DNA from: M3007 sp046160345
GTDB taxonomy: Bacteria; Bacteroidota; Bacteroidia; Chitinophagales; Saprospiraceae
DNA length: 23,016 nucleotides
Assembly: GCA_046160345.1 (NCBI GenBank)
Contig: JBJXGO010000037.1
Span: forward strand, 1 to 23,016
Direction: 5' to 3'
Numbering within the stretch: position 1 is the stretch's first letter; each line of letters opens with the position of its first letter. Under the pieces are notes generated by a model, which did not search any database, was not told the DNA's origin, and worked only from the letters and a program-made list of their open reading frames with translations. The position numbers and the translations under genes are program-made. Below are positions 7,362 to 15,011 of the stretch, piece after piece.

Positions 7362-9293
7362 CTACTCATAACTCCGCTGGGCAACTTTTACTTCCTCGTA
7401 ATCTAATTTTTCCTTGTGCAATTCTGGTTTAGCATCTTCCCCTTTCCATTCCCATGCCGAGACGAACATAAAATCCTTGTCATTCCGCTTGGCTTCACCT
7501 TTGTCGGTCTGGTGCTCCTCCCGAAAATGGCCACCACAACTTTCTTCGCGGGAAAGTGCGTCCTGGCACATGAGTTCGCCCAGTTCGAGGAAATCTGCTA
7601 CGCGCCAGGCTTTTTCCAGTTCTGGATTGAAGTCGTCAGTTCGCCCTGGAACGAACAGATCGCTCCAGAATTCCTTGCGGAGGTTTTGGATCTCAGTAAT
7701 AGCTTGTTTCAAGCCGGCTGCATTGCGTGCCATACCGCATTTGTCCCACATGATCTGGCCCAATCGGCGGTGGAAGCTTTCGGCGCTTTGCTTGCCTTTG
7801 ATATTAATAAGTTGTTGAAGACGGGCATTTACCTGACGTTCAACATGGTCAAATTCAAGGTGATCTGTAGAAATTGCTCCAGTACTGATCTCTTTTGAGA
7901 GGTAAGAACCAATGGTATAAGGCAAAACGAAATACCCATCAGCCAGGCCTTGCATCAATGCCGAGGCGCCCAGGCGATTTGCTCCGTGGTCGCTGAAATT
8001 GGCCTCACCGCAGGCATACAAACCAGGGATGGTGGTCATCAGTTCGTAGTCCACCCACAATCCGCCCATGGTATAGTGCACGGCAGGATAGATGCGCATT
8101 GGCATTTCGTATGGGTTATCGCCGGTTATTTTTTCGTACATCTCGAAAAGGTTTCCGTAGGCTGCCTCCACAGCAGCTTTCCCTTTGCGTTTGATCGCAT
8201 CCGTAAAGTCCAGGTAAACTGCCAACCCGCTTTTGCCTACACCCAAGCCTTCATCACAAGCCACTTTGGCTGCCCTGCTTGCGATGTCGCGTGGAACCAG
8301 GTTTCCAAAGGCGGGGTATCGCCGTTCGAGGTAATAATCGCGGTCTGCTTCCGCAATTTTGCGTGGGTCAGTCAAACGGTCCTTAGCGGATTTGGGCACC
8401 CACACCCGGCCATCATTGCGCAAGGATTCGGACATCAGCGTCAGCTTCGACTGATAATCACCTGAAACGGGAATACAAGTCGGGTGGATTTGGGTGTAAC
8501 AGGGGTTACCAAAAAATGCACCCCTGCGATGCGCGCGCCAGGTTGCGGTTGTGTTGCACATCATGGCGTTGGTGCTTAGATAGAACACATTGCCGTAGCC
8601 GCCGGTACAAAGCACTACTGCATGCGCTGCGTGGCGTTCCACCTTGCCTGTCAACAAGTTGCGCACGATAATTCCCCGGCATTTGCCCTCAATGGTCACC
8701 ACGTCGAGCATCTCATGCCGATTGTAAAGTTTTACAGTGCCTTGCGCAACCTGACGACTAAGCGCTTGATAAGCGCCAATCAGAAGTTGCTGGCCGGTTT
8801 GTCCCCGGGCATAAAATGTGCGCGACACCTGGGTACCACCAAACGAACGATTGTCCAAAAGGCCGCCATATTCGCGGGCAAAAGGCACTCCCTGGGCCAC
8901 GCATTGGTCTATGATCCCATTGCTCACTTCTGCCAAACGGTGCACGTTGGATTCGCGGGCACGGAAATCACCGCCTTTGATGGTGTCATAAAAGAGGCGG
9001 TAAACCGAGTCGCCGTCGTTGCGGTAGTTTTTGGCGGCGTTTATACCGCCTTGGGCTGCGATGGAGTGGGCACGGCGCGGACTGTCGTGAAAGGTGAACG
9101 CTTTTACATTGTAACCCAATTCACCGAGGGAAGCAGCGGCTGAGGCGCCAGCCAGGCCGGTACCGACTACGATCACGTCAATTTTCCGCTTATTATTGGG
9201 TGCCACGAGGGCCACATGTCCTTTGTAATCCTCCCATTTTTCCGACACTTGTCCGGCAGGGATTTTAGCATCAAGTTTAAAGCCAGAGGCCAT
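7362..9293 (-). CDS. sdhA: Succinate dehydrogenase/fumarate reductase flavoprotein subunit
   Basis: SdhA oxidises succinate to fumarate (or the reverse) using covalently bound FAD. The 643 residues show the dinucleotide-binding motif VVGTGLAGASAA (42-53), HSIAAQGG (76-83) with His76 as the expected FAD attachment site, and QIHPT (268-272). They also show the capping-domain active site with Arg335 (VPRDIASR), His406 (HYTMGG), and GEANFSDHGANRLGASAL at about 429-446 with Arg440. The length and absence of an N-terminal export signal fit the B-type family seen in Bacteroidota and Bacillota. The ATG at 9293 gives the normal amino end. The gene follows sdhC by 104 bases, and three non-sdh genes then separate it from sdhB. 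Confidence 0.97.
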   Translation of the reverse strand: MASGFKLDAKIPAGQVSEKWEDYKGHVALVAPNNKRKIDVIVVGTGLAGASAAASLGELGYNVKAFTFHDSPRRAHSIAAQGGINAAKNYRNDGDSVYRLFYDTIKGGDFRARESNVHRLAEVSNGIIDQCVAQGVPFAREYGGLLDNRSFGGTQVSRTFYARGQTGQQLLIGAYQALSRQVAQGTVKLYNRHEMLDVVTIEGKCRGIIVRNLLTGKVERHAAHAVVLCTGGYGNVFYLSTNAMMCNTTATWRAHRRGAFFGNPCYTQIHPTCIPVSGDYQSKLTLMSESLRNDGRVWVPKSAKDRLTDPRKIAEADRDYYLERRYPAFGNLVPRDIASRAAKVACDEGLGVGKSGLAVYLDFTDAIKRKGKAAVEAAYGNLFEMYEKITGDNPYEMPMRIYPAVHYTMGGLWVDYELMTTIPGLYACGEANFSDHGANRLGASALMQGLADGYFVLPYTIGSYLSKEISTGAISTDHLEFDHVERQVNARLQQLINIKGKQSAESFHRRLGQIMWDKCGMARNAAGLKQAITEIQNLRKEFWSDLFVPGRTDDFNPELEKAWRVADFLELGELMCQDALSREESCGGHFREEHQTDKGEAKRNDKDFMFVSAWEWKGEDAKPELHKEKLDYEEVKVAQRSYE

Positions 9294-9304
9294 ATATTGT
9301 TGAT
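9293..9304 (-). promoter_or_regulatory. 12-mer leader shared by sdhA and sdhB
   Basis: On the minus strand ATCAACAATATA directly abuts the sdhA start. The same 12-mer lies at 4775-4786 just before sdhB, and its last eight bases (ACAATATA) lie at 10092-10099 before sdhC. It may be an A/U-rich translation enhancer; this phylum makes little use of Shine-Dalgarno pairing. The identity is seen, the role is inferred. Confidence 0.45.
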
Positions 9305-9397
9305 ATTTTACTCGCCGAAGCCATTCTGGGCGAAGGCGGGGTGAATGGTAGATCTGTGGATCGGGTTTTGCCCGAATCTTATAGGTTTATGCTGGTG

Positions 9398-10087
9398 TCA
9401 AGACCTTGAAAAATAAGAAACGATCGGGATTACTGCAAAACCCAGGGCCAATCCAACGCTATATACATATCCAAAGCCCTTAATGAAAGGCGTATATTTG
9501 TGATGGGCCAGCCCTAAAGTTTGGAACGAGGACCAGAATCCGTGCCAGAGGTGGAAGCCAACCACAATCATACACACTACGTAGAAAATAACATAGTAGA
9601 TGTTTTGAAAAGCCTCTGCCACGGGCAAATAAAGGTTTTGGACAGGGTGATCGTAAGCCTCAACCTCTACGGGAGGCAAAACCCCCATCTTCATTTGAAG
9701 CCAGAATTGCCAGAGGTGCAATATCAAAAAGATAAAAATGACGATCCCGAGCCAGGCCATGTTGCGGGCTGAACGCTCCGAACTGCGCACATGGTTGACT
9801 TCATACCGACCCTTGCCCCTGGCGCCTTTATTGAACAGCCAAAGCCGCAAGCCTTGCACCGTATGGAGCAAAATGAATGCATAAAGTGTATAGGAGATGA
9901 TTTTTATGACCGGATTATGGGTCATAAAAAAAGCGTAGGTATTGAATGCTTCTCCCCCATCGTCTTTTAGCAATTGAAAATTGCCCAAAAGATGTATCAC
10001 CAAAAATAACATTAAAAAAAGCCCCGTCAATGACATGATGACCTTTTGGCCGATTGACGAGGTAAAAAATTTAGAAATCCAGCTCAT
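9398..10087 (-). CDS. sdhC: Succinate dehydrogenase cytochrome b subunit (B-type, single anchor)
   Basis: This subunit anchors SdhAB in the membrane, binds two b hemes and reduces menaquinone. The 229 residues contain five hydrophobic helices (about 15-35, 58-84, 109-131, 160-183, 205-225), as in the fused B-type anchor. Histidines placed within helices 1-4 (H32, H75, H124, H179/H182) are the candidate heme ligands. The beginning SSIGQKVIMSLTGLFLMLF is typical. It is the first gene of the operon, 104 bases ahead of sdhA, and faces the divergent ompA-like gene across 423 bases. The ATG at 10087 places the first helix correctly. Confidence 0.95.
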   Translation of the reverse strand: MSWISKFFTSSIGQKVIMSLTGLFLMLFLVIHLLGNFQLLKDDGGEAFNTYAFFMTHNPVIKIISYTLYAFILLHTVQGLRLWLFNKGARGKGRYEVNHVRSSERSARNMAWLGIVIFIFLILHLWQFWLQMKMGVLPPVEVEAYDHPVQNLYLPVAEAFQNIYYVIFYVVCMIVVGFHLWHGFWSSFQTLGLAHHKYTPFIKGFGYVYSVGLALGFAVIPIVSYFSRS

Positions 10088-10510
10088 TCGCTATATTGTA
10101 AAATGAATCCCTCCATTGACGATTTCTAGTTGCAATAAACACAAAGAAAACAAGCCTAAATGGGTAGCTGATGGAGTGATGAGTGAAATATTTATTTGAA
10201 TCGCATTAAAATTGGATAGACTGTTTGAAAGGTGGATTTTGGACCCTTTTAAACCTGTCTAAAGCGCAAAGTAAAAAAATATCGGCGATTTATGGCAACA
10301 AAACTACCGCTAGTTGTGGGTTGTTGCGATTTTAACCGAAAATTCCTGCTAAAAAACCAATATTTAGAAGCGATAAAAATTTCGGACAAGCTGATAAAAA
10401 TTAGAGCACGCTAAGATTGTGTTTAGTAGCCACTACTTTTTATGTAAAAGTTACGTATCCTTGCCGCTGAACGAAATTTCTGCAAAATTGCATAACCAAA
10501 CTTTCTCACT
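10088..10510. promoter_or_regulatory. Divergent intergenic region between sdhC and the ompA-like gene
   Basis: No gene is seen here. The stretch is A/T-rich and must hold the starts of both transcripts. A perfect minus-strand -7 box (TAGTTTTG, plus-strand 10299-10306) could serve sdhC, but no good -33 TTG is seen at the right distance and the leader would be about 200 bases. On the plus strand TATCCTTG (10456-10463) is a one-mismatch -7 box about 47 bases before the ompA-like start. Neither assignment is secure. Confidence 0.4.
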
Positions 10511-12067
10511 ATGAAGAAATTATTGACCATCCTTAGCCTGATCTTTGCCCTGGTGCTTTTACAGAATCAGACGTTTGCCCAGCCAAACCAATCACTGGCG
10601 TTCCGCACTCTTTGGAACAACTACATCAACCCGAACCCCGAATGGGACGATTGGAAAGATGCGTTCAAAGATGCTGATGAACGTGGTGTAGAGATTGCCT
10701 ATGGCCGCAGGCTTGACAATAGCACCTGGCTTATTGTGCCTGTAAAAATTGGTACGGCCAGGTATCCCAAATCCAATCGGAATGGGTTGATAGCCAACCT
10801 CGACGCACTTATCCAAAAAAACATTTGTAGCCACAAATCATGGCTCAGCCCCAATGTGCATCTCGGGATTGGCACTACCTGGGATAACCAGATTGAAAAA
10901 TTTGATTTCAATATGCCTGTAGGCCTTGGGCTTAACCTGCTCCTGATGGAAAATGTCTATCTCAATGCTCAAACTCAATATCGGTTCTCTATGGAAAACC
11001 GTCCCGGCTGGCAACACGGCCTTGGCATTGTGGTATATTTCGGAGAGCCTGACCGCGATGGTGACGGGATCTCCGACACGGAAGACAGATGCCCTGATGT
11101 GGCTGGTTTAAAAGCACTTATGGGCTGCCCTGACCGCGATGGTGACGGAATCGCCGACGACGAAGACAAATGCCCCGATGTGGCTGGTCTGGCAAACCTC
11201 ATGGGTTGCCCCGACCGTGACGGCGACGGTATAGCCGACGGAAATGACAAATGCCCTGATCTGAAAGGCCCTGCCGCAACGATGGGTTGCCCCGACCGCG
11301 ACAGTGACGGCATCATGGACTCAGATGACGATTGCCCTGATGTAAAAGGCATCGCAGCAATGAAAGGTTGCCCCGATGCAGATGGAGACGGCATTACAGA
11401 TGCTGCAGACAAATGTCCTCGTGAAGCAGGCCCTGCCGCAACAATGGGTTGCCCAGACCGCGACGGCGACGGCATCACAGACAAAGAGGACAAGTGCCCT
11501 GGAGACAAGGGCCCAGCCGCTACGATGGGCTGCCCGGACCGTGATAGCGACGGCGTGGCAGATAAAGATGATGCATGCCCAGACAAGAAAGGTGACTCCG
11601 CCCACAAAGGCTGCCCGGACACTGATGGTGACGGTATCTATGACGATACCGACCGCTGTCCGGAAAAACCAGGTATTGCCGCGCTCCGAGGCTGCCCTGA
11701 GATCAAGAAAGAAGACAAGGCAAAACTTGAGCGCGCCATCAAACTGGTGCAGTTTGAAACGGGAAAGGCTACGCTTCTGACCAAATCATATGCGGTACTG
11801 GACGAAGTTGTGACAGTGATGAACACCTATCCAGAGTACAGCCTGAATATTAATGGCCATACGGACAACGCTGGCGACGACCAAAAGAATCAAACCCTTT
11901 CCGAGGCACGCGCCAAGTCTTGCTATGATTACCTTGCAAGCAAGGGCATTGCTGCTAGCCGCATTGCATCTGCAGGTTATGGTGAAACAAAACCTGTAGC
12001 CGACAACAAAACTGCTGATGGCCGGGCACAAAACCGCCGGGTGGAGTTTGAGTTGTATGTGAAGTAG
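10511..12067 (+). CDS. OmpA family outer-membrane protein with thrombospondin type 3 repeats
   Basis: This is a predicted outer-membrane to peptidoglycan tether. The 518 residues comprise a signal peptide (1-23, ending TFAQ), a beta-rich N-terminal domain at about 25-178 (probably the membrane-facing part), eight thrombospondin type 3 repeats of exactly 27 residues at 181-396, and an OmpA peptidoglycan-binding domain at about 400-518. The last contains NGHTDNAG (448-455), LSEARAKS and GRAQNRRVEFEL. Each repeat has a DxDxDG calcium-binding pattern and two cysteines (CP...GCP). Such proteins are abundant in Bacteroidota outer membranes. The gene stands alone, with a terminator 33 bases downstream. 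A 215-residue open frame on the opposite strand is an artefact of the repeat composition. Confidence 0.95.
   Translation: MKKLLTILSLIFALVLLQNQTFAQPNQSLAFRTLWNNYINPNPEWDDWKDAFKDADERGVEIAYGRRLDNSTWLIVPVKIGTARYPKSNRNGLIANLDALIQKNICSHKSWLSPNVHLGIGTTWDNQIEKFDFNMPVGLGLNLLLMENVYLNAQTQYRFSMENRPGWQHGLGIVVYFGEPDRDGDGISDTEDRCPDVAGLKALMGCPDRDGDGIADDEDKCPDVAGLANLMGCPDRDGDGIADGNDKCPDLKGPAATMGCPDRDSDGIMDSDDDCPDVKGIAAMKGCPDADGDGITDAADKCPREAGPAATMGCPDRDGDGITDKEDKCPGDKGPAATMGCPDRDSDGVADKDDACPDKKGDSAHKGCPDTDGDGIYDDTDRCPEKPGIAALRGCPEIKKEDKAKLERAIKLVQFETGKATLLTKSYAVLDEVVTVMNTYPEYSLNINGHTDNAGDDQKNQTLSEARAKSCYDYLASKGIAASRIASAGYGETKPVADNKTADGRAQNRRVEFELYVK
11051..11698 (+). repeat. Eight tandem 81-bp units encoding TSP type 3 repeats
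   Basis: Eight in-frame units of 27 codons each begin with D[RAT]D[GS]DG and end GCP. Length is strictly kept with no insertions. Units 3, 5 and 6 share the linker GPAATMGCP, which suggests local duplication or conversion among them. Confidence 0.9.
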
Positions 12068-12085
12068 CGCGAAATTCATTTCGCA
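12063..12085 (+). repeat. Palindromic stop-codon repeat, copy 2
   Basis: Inverted arms GCGAAAT (12069-12075) and ATTTCGC (12078-12084) flank two bases. The 23-bp element includes the TAG stop of the ompA-like gene. It differs at one base from the element around the esterase stop at 2639-2661. Confidence 0.75.
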
Positions 12086-12099
12086 GTTGAACAAACAGG

Positions 12100-12139
12100 A
12101 ATCGCCTGTCGTGCTTTATGCCCGGCGGGCGATTTTTAA
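12100..12139 (+). terminator. Rho-independent terminator of the ompA-like gene
   Basis: A 12-bp stem pairs AATCGCCTGTCG (12100-12111) with CGGCGGGCGATT (12123-12134), with two G-U pairs. It is followed by TTT and an A/T-rich stretch. It lies just past the ompA-like stop codon and the palindromic repeat. Confidence 0.8.
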
Positions 12140-12183
12140 TGGTGGCAGGTAAGGAACGTGTGAATAACCTAAAGTCCGCGAAG

Positions 12184-12531
12184 CTAAGCTGTCGCAAACT
12201 CCGTGTACTGTCGGACGGAAGGGGGTTGAAATGCCAATACGATGTCGAGATGTTGGATGCCCGCTTGCACCAAAGACTCGGCAACGTTCTGGTCTGTGCC
12301 ATCGTATTGCAGCCATACCTTGCCATCAGGGTGTACGTCCACGTGCAGAAAGCAACCATAGAAGCGCTTGCCATCTTTCCATGCGTTGTTGAACAGGAGA
12401 TAATGCCCGCCAAGGTCATCTAGCACCCTGATGGTGTTATCCTGGTTGTCAAAAGAATCAATGTTTGCAATCTGCTCGACCGTTTGGCGGACGATTTTTT
12501 TCTTTTGCTCGATGCTGTTTAGATTTCCCAT
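12184..12531 (-). CDS. xisI: XisI family protein (element excision controlling factor)
   Basis: The 115 residues match the XisI pattern in order: an N-terminal charged helix (IEQKKKIVRQTVEQIA), DLGGHYLLFNNAW, RFYGCFLHVDVHPDGKVWLQYDGT (55-78), and LVQAGIQHLDIVLAFQPPSVRQYTEFA at the end. In heterocyst-forming cyanobacteria XisI acts with XisH and the recombinase XisF in excision of the fdxN element; in other bacteria the pair's role is not established. The ATG at 12531 overlaps the end of xisH by 13 bases, so the two are translationally coupled. No recombinase is seen in this window. Confidence 0.9.
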   Translation of the reverse strand: MGNLNSIEQKKKIVRQTVEQIANIDSFDNQDNTIRVLDDLGGHYLLFNNAWKDGKRFYGCFLHVDVHPDGKVWLQYDGTDQNVAESLVQAGIQHLDIVLAFQPPSVRQYTEFATA

Positions 12532-12932
12532 TTTTCAATTTTTTTTGTTTCAGGATTGAAAACCAGCATTTGAATGCTAAGTCGTTGAACAGTGTGCTGT
12601 ACGAACGGTTCAGTGAGCAGTTCTTCGTATGCCGAAACTGGAAGTGCCAAGAACAGCAGCCGAACGGGTTCGTTTTCCTTTAGCGCATCCCAGTAGATGG
12701 AGTATTTGCCGATTGCCTCATAAAAATCGCTGAGTCGAGAAGGGCTTAGAAAACTCTTGACCTCCACAGCGATTTTCGTCTCGCCGCGCTCGGCGGCAAT
12801 GATTTTTTCAGCAGCCAAATCTATATAAATCTTGCGCGTCAGCCCCTTAATGGTCAAAGGGTCGTCGGTGATTGTCCAACCGTCTTTTACCAATAACTTT
12901 CGGATAAGCTCGTGAAAGAAATCTTTCGCCAT
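12519..12932 (-). CDS. xisH: XisH family protein (PD-(D/E)XK nuclease-like fold)
   Basis: The 137 residues match XisH throughout: MAKDFFHELIRKLLVKDGWTITDDP, YIDLAAEKIIAAERGETKIAVEVKSFLSPS, DFYEAIGKYSIY and RLLFLALP. Family knowledge assigns a restriction-endonuclease-like fold. The candidate active-site residues D38, E57 and K59 (EVK) are intact, so nuclease activity is possible. It is co-transcribed with xisI (13-base overlap). A well-formed promoter lies directly upstream (-7 box 12949-12956), with only about 10 bases between the predicted transcription start and the ATG. The biological role outside cyanobacteria is unknown. Confidence 0.9.
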   Translation of the reverse strand: MAKDFFHELIRKLLVKDGWTITDDPLTIKGLTRKIYIDLAAEKIIAAERGETKIAVEVKSFLSPSRLSDFYEAIGKYSIYWDALKENEPVRLLFLALPVSAYEELLTEPFVQHTVQRLSIQMLVFNPETKKIEKWEI

Positions 12933-12948
12933 GTTTTGCTATATGCTA

Positions 12949-12978
12949 CAAAATTAAGCCTATATCTTTGTACATCAA
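12949..12978 (-). promoter_or_regulatory. Promoter of xisHI
   Basis: Read on the minus strand, TTG (12976-12978), a 19-base spacer and TAATTTTG (12949-12956) match the Bacteroidota -33/-7 pattern. The -7 box lies 16 bases from the xisH ATG. Confidence 0.55.
12963..12970 (+). promoter_or_regulatory. -7 box for the lipoprotein gene at 13022
   Basis: TATCTTTG perfectly matches the TAnnTTTG consensus, 51 bases before the ATG. The nearest -33-like TTTG (12935-12938) is 24 bases upstream, slightly far. It lies back to back with the xisHI promoter. Confidence 0.4.
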
Positions 12979-13021
12979 CCCAGCTCTCACTATTTTTTTC
13001 ACTTCTTTAATTTTTTGTACC

Positions 13022-13645
13022 ATGAAGAGAAAGTTTCTAGTAAGCTCTGCGGCTATCCTAGCCCTCTCACTGGCAGCCTACTTTGCTGCCTGCAAGAAAG
13101 ACAATGCTCCTGACCCCGATGATGCCCTTGTAAAACCAATAAGCGTCTCATTCTCCCGCGCTGAGATCCTGGGGCTGCTCGCCAATGCGGGCGCCAACGA
13201 AGTGGCAGGGATTTGTTTTATGCCCGTGCAGGATGGCGACCGAATCAACCTGCAAGCCATACTCGCGGAATGGAACACTTCCGAAAACAAACCCAAAGAA
13301 ATGGTGAAGGTGATGGACAAAACACTGACAGGAAAAATGACAGCTGACCCATGCCCGCCGCTTTTAGCGGGCGGTACTACGGAGTTCGAATTGGTGTATT
13401 ATGACAAAGCCACACTACTTAGGTTTTTAGATGAGGACCACTACTACCCGGGCGCTACCCAGCTGCCGGAAGGCATATATCTCTCTCGCGTCATGCTTGA
13501 CCTGGGTGGCGGCAGCGAGTACAAAAAATACCGTGGTCTTGTTTTAAAGCCTTATCCACTGCCTGATCTAAGCAATGGTTTTACGGAAAGGGAAGGGTTG
13601 GGATATCAAATTGGGGCTCCTTGCCCACCAATTTGGCATGAGTAA
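13022..13645 (+). CDS. Lipoprotein with C-terminal CPPxWxE motif
   Basis: I do not recognise the family. The 207 residues start with a lipoprotein signal (AAYFAAC, lipidated Cys24, then KKDNAPDPDD). A mixed domain follows, with PVQDGDRINL, DPCPP (109-113), EFELVYYDKATLLRFL, YLSRVMLDL, YKKYRGLVLKPYPLP (167-181) and the terminal GAPCPPIWHE (198-207). The last two motifs recur in the same order in the next gene (YKNYRTLKFTPNPPP; GEPCPPRWWE). The frame is open upstream to 12968, but the ATG at 13022 is needed for the signal peptide. G+C is high here (about 60% in places), unlike the A/T-rich relative that follows. A terminator at 13671-13704 separates the two. Confidence 0.8.
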   Translation: MKRKFLVSSAAILALSLAAYFAACKKDNAPDPDDALVKPISVSFSRAEILGLLANAGANEVAGICFMPVQDGDRINLQAILAEWNTSENKPKEMVKVMDKTLTGKMTADPCPPLLAGGTTEFELVYYDKATLLRFLDEDHYYPGATQLPEGIYLSRVMLDLGGGSEYKKYRGLVLKPYPLPDLSNGFTEREGLGYQIGAPCPPIWHE

Positions 13646-13670
13646 TAGCACTTGAAACACAATTACCCAC

Positions 13671-13705
13671 CTCCCCGGCTGCTATTCGCTGTCGGGGAGT
13701 TTTTG
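13671..13705 (+). terminator. Terminator after the CPPxWxE lipoprotein gene
   Basis: CTCCCCG (13671-13677) pairs with CGGGGAG (13693-13699) and is followed by TTTTT (13700-13704). It lies 25 bases past the stop codon. Confidence 0.75.
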
Positions 13706-13738
13706 AGGGGGGAGCGTACTATAAACGAAAGTTTACGC

Positions 13739-13767
13739 TTGAGTTTAGGTTTTGATGTTTAGTTTTG
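13739..13767 (+). promoter_or_regulatory. Promoter of the 319-residue protein gene
   Basis: TTG (13739-13741), an 18-base spacer and TAGTTTTG (13760-13767) fit the Bacteroidota consensus. A dyad (TAAAC 13722-13726, GTTTA 13731-13735, GAAA loop; outer AGCG 13713-13716 / CGCT 13736-13739) touches the -33 element and could be an operator. Confidence 0.45.
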
Positions 13768-13840
13768 TGGCGGTGATTTGTCAGGATGACGGATTGCTGG
13801 CGTACAAAACCTTAATCGTTCACTTAAAAACTATGAAGTT

Positions 13841-14800
13841 ATGGCAGCATCAATTGAAATAAGAGAAAGTGCATTCCGTTACTTTCAAGGAAGTTTCACA
13901 TTTTCCGATATGAACCTTGCTATTAGTACCGCGGGATTTACAGGCACCGCAACCAATGGCAATCCTAAAAACCCTTTGAATAATGCTGTATTAATGGGCT
14001 TTGCTTTTTTTCCTGTAAAATCATATTCAAGTGACCTGACAACTTTTGAAACAACTGCAATATCAATTTCATTAGTTTTCATGGGTGCACAAGGTGCAAT
14101 ATCCCCAACAGCGTTTGATTTTTTACCGGTAAGCATTCCCCTTGTTTTCATACCATCAGACTACATCGATTTGAGTGCCTTTTTTGTAGGTGCAAGTGCA
14201 GAAGACACCTACAATTTGTTTGCCAATTACAATCAATCTAGAGAGTTCGATTTAACGTTTCTCAACTATGAAACCTATAGGCTATTTGAAACGGAATTTC
14301 CAGGCGGAGGCATTGCCTATGTTCGGGCCTCTATTTCTATGCCAATCGTTGCTAATCCAGTTGCTTCAAATTATAAAAATTACCGTACATTAAAGTTTAC
14401 TCCCAACCCTCCGCCAAGTGCTCCTGCTGCTACAGTCGGTGGCTTGGATGATGTGGCGTTTAGATTAGGAGAGCCTTGCCCACCCAGGTGGTGGGAACAA
14501 ACCACCGGAGGGGGAGTGGGAGGAGCAAATGTAGGGCCTGCCCCAGTAATGTTTTCTACAACTTCGTCGACACAGGTTGGTCCCGGAGGATCTGATGATA
14601 TTCCATGTGGATGTACATTGAGTACCTCAAATATTCGAAAGGCCATGGTGGAGAAAGGGATCATTAAAGACGAGGTTGGAAAGCCACTCAATGTGTTGCG
14701 GTATGCATTGATCCGAATCTTGATCTGGGCCTTGATACTGGTCACTATTGCTCTGTTGGCTTGGAGAGGCTATATTCTAGTATCTGGCAAAGCCGGCTAG
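13841..14800 (+). CDS. C-terminally membrane-anchored protein with CPPxWxE motif
   Basis: The family is not recognised. The 319 residues lack an N-terminal signal peptide: the product begins MAASIEIRESAFRYF, and no upstream in-frame ATG exists before a stop at 13787. A beta-rich domain runs to about residue 190. It ends in EFDLTFLNYETYRLFE, YKNYRTLKFTPNPPP (178-192) and GEPCPPRWWE (210-219), colinear with the preceding lipoprotein. It then adds a Gly/Ser/Thr-rich linker with CGC (256-258) and one membrane helix (about 288-312) near the C-terminus. The topology suggests a tail-anchored protein with its main domain in the cytoplasm, though a missed export signal is possible. The gene is A/T-rich (about 36% G+C) and lies upstream of the sensor kinase. 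Confidence 0.75.
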   Translation: MAASIEIRESAFRYFQGSFTFSDMNLAISTAGFTGTATNGNPKNPLNNAVLMGFAFFPVKSYSSDLTTFETTAISISLVFMGAQGAISPTAFDFLPVSIPLVFIPSDYIDLSAFFVGASAEDTYNLFANYNQSREFDLTFLNYETYRLFETEFPGGGIAYVRASISMPIVANPVASNYKNYRTLKFTPNPPPSAPAATVGGLDDVAFRLGEPCPPRWWEQTTGGGVGGANVGPAPVMFSTTSSTQVGPGGSDDIPCGCTLSTSNIRKAMVEKGIIKDEVGKPLNVLRYALIRILIWALILVTIALLAWRGYILVSGKAG

Positions 14801-15011
14801 ATGGGTAATTTCAGACCTTTCTATTCAAAAAATAGTAACCTTGAAGGAATTCAGCTCCTGCCAATTGTACCAATTTCACCGGTAATTTCCGCCGAGTGTA
14901 GTGATACAGATATAATGCCAAAATGTTGGATTATTCTTTATACTTTATTCTAGTAGCAAAGCCGCGGTTCCACACGATAGTCTGGATACCATAAAAGCAA
15001 TTCCATGGTGT

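Noticed and set aside
7416..9143. Several plus-strand open frames of 130-173 codons opposite sdhA
   Set aside because: They are shadows of the conserved sdhA gene, with no recognisable domains and no start or operon context.
9361..9375. Small hairpin TCGGG/CCCGA between sdhC and sdhA
   Set aside because: Only five base pairs and no U-tract on the minus strand; too weak to call an attenuator or terminator.
10975..11622. 215-residue open frame on the minus strand rich in Ser/Pro/Gly
   Set aside because: It lies entirely opposite the ompA-like gene, mostly over its tandem TSP3 units; its repeated SGHLSS/SRSGQP pattern is the antisense image of the 81-bp repeats.
11051..11698. Possible CRISPR-like array
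   Set aside because: The repeats are contiguous 81-bp in-frame coding units with no unique spacers; they encode TSP type 3 repeats.
12184..12932. Integrated element with recombinase around xisHI
   Set aside because: No recombinase, integrase or flanking direct repeats could be found in the window; only the two genes are present.
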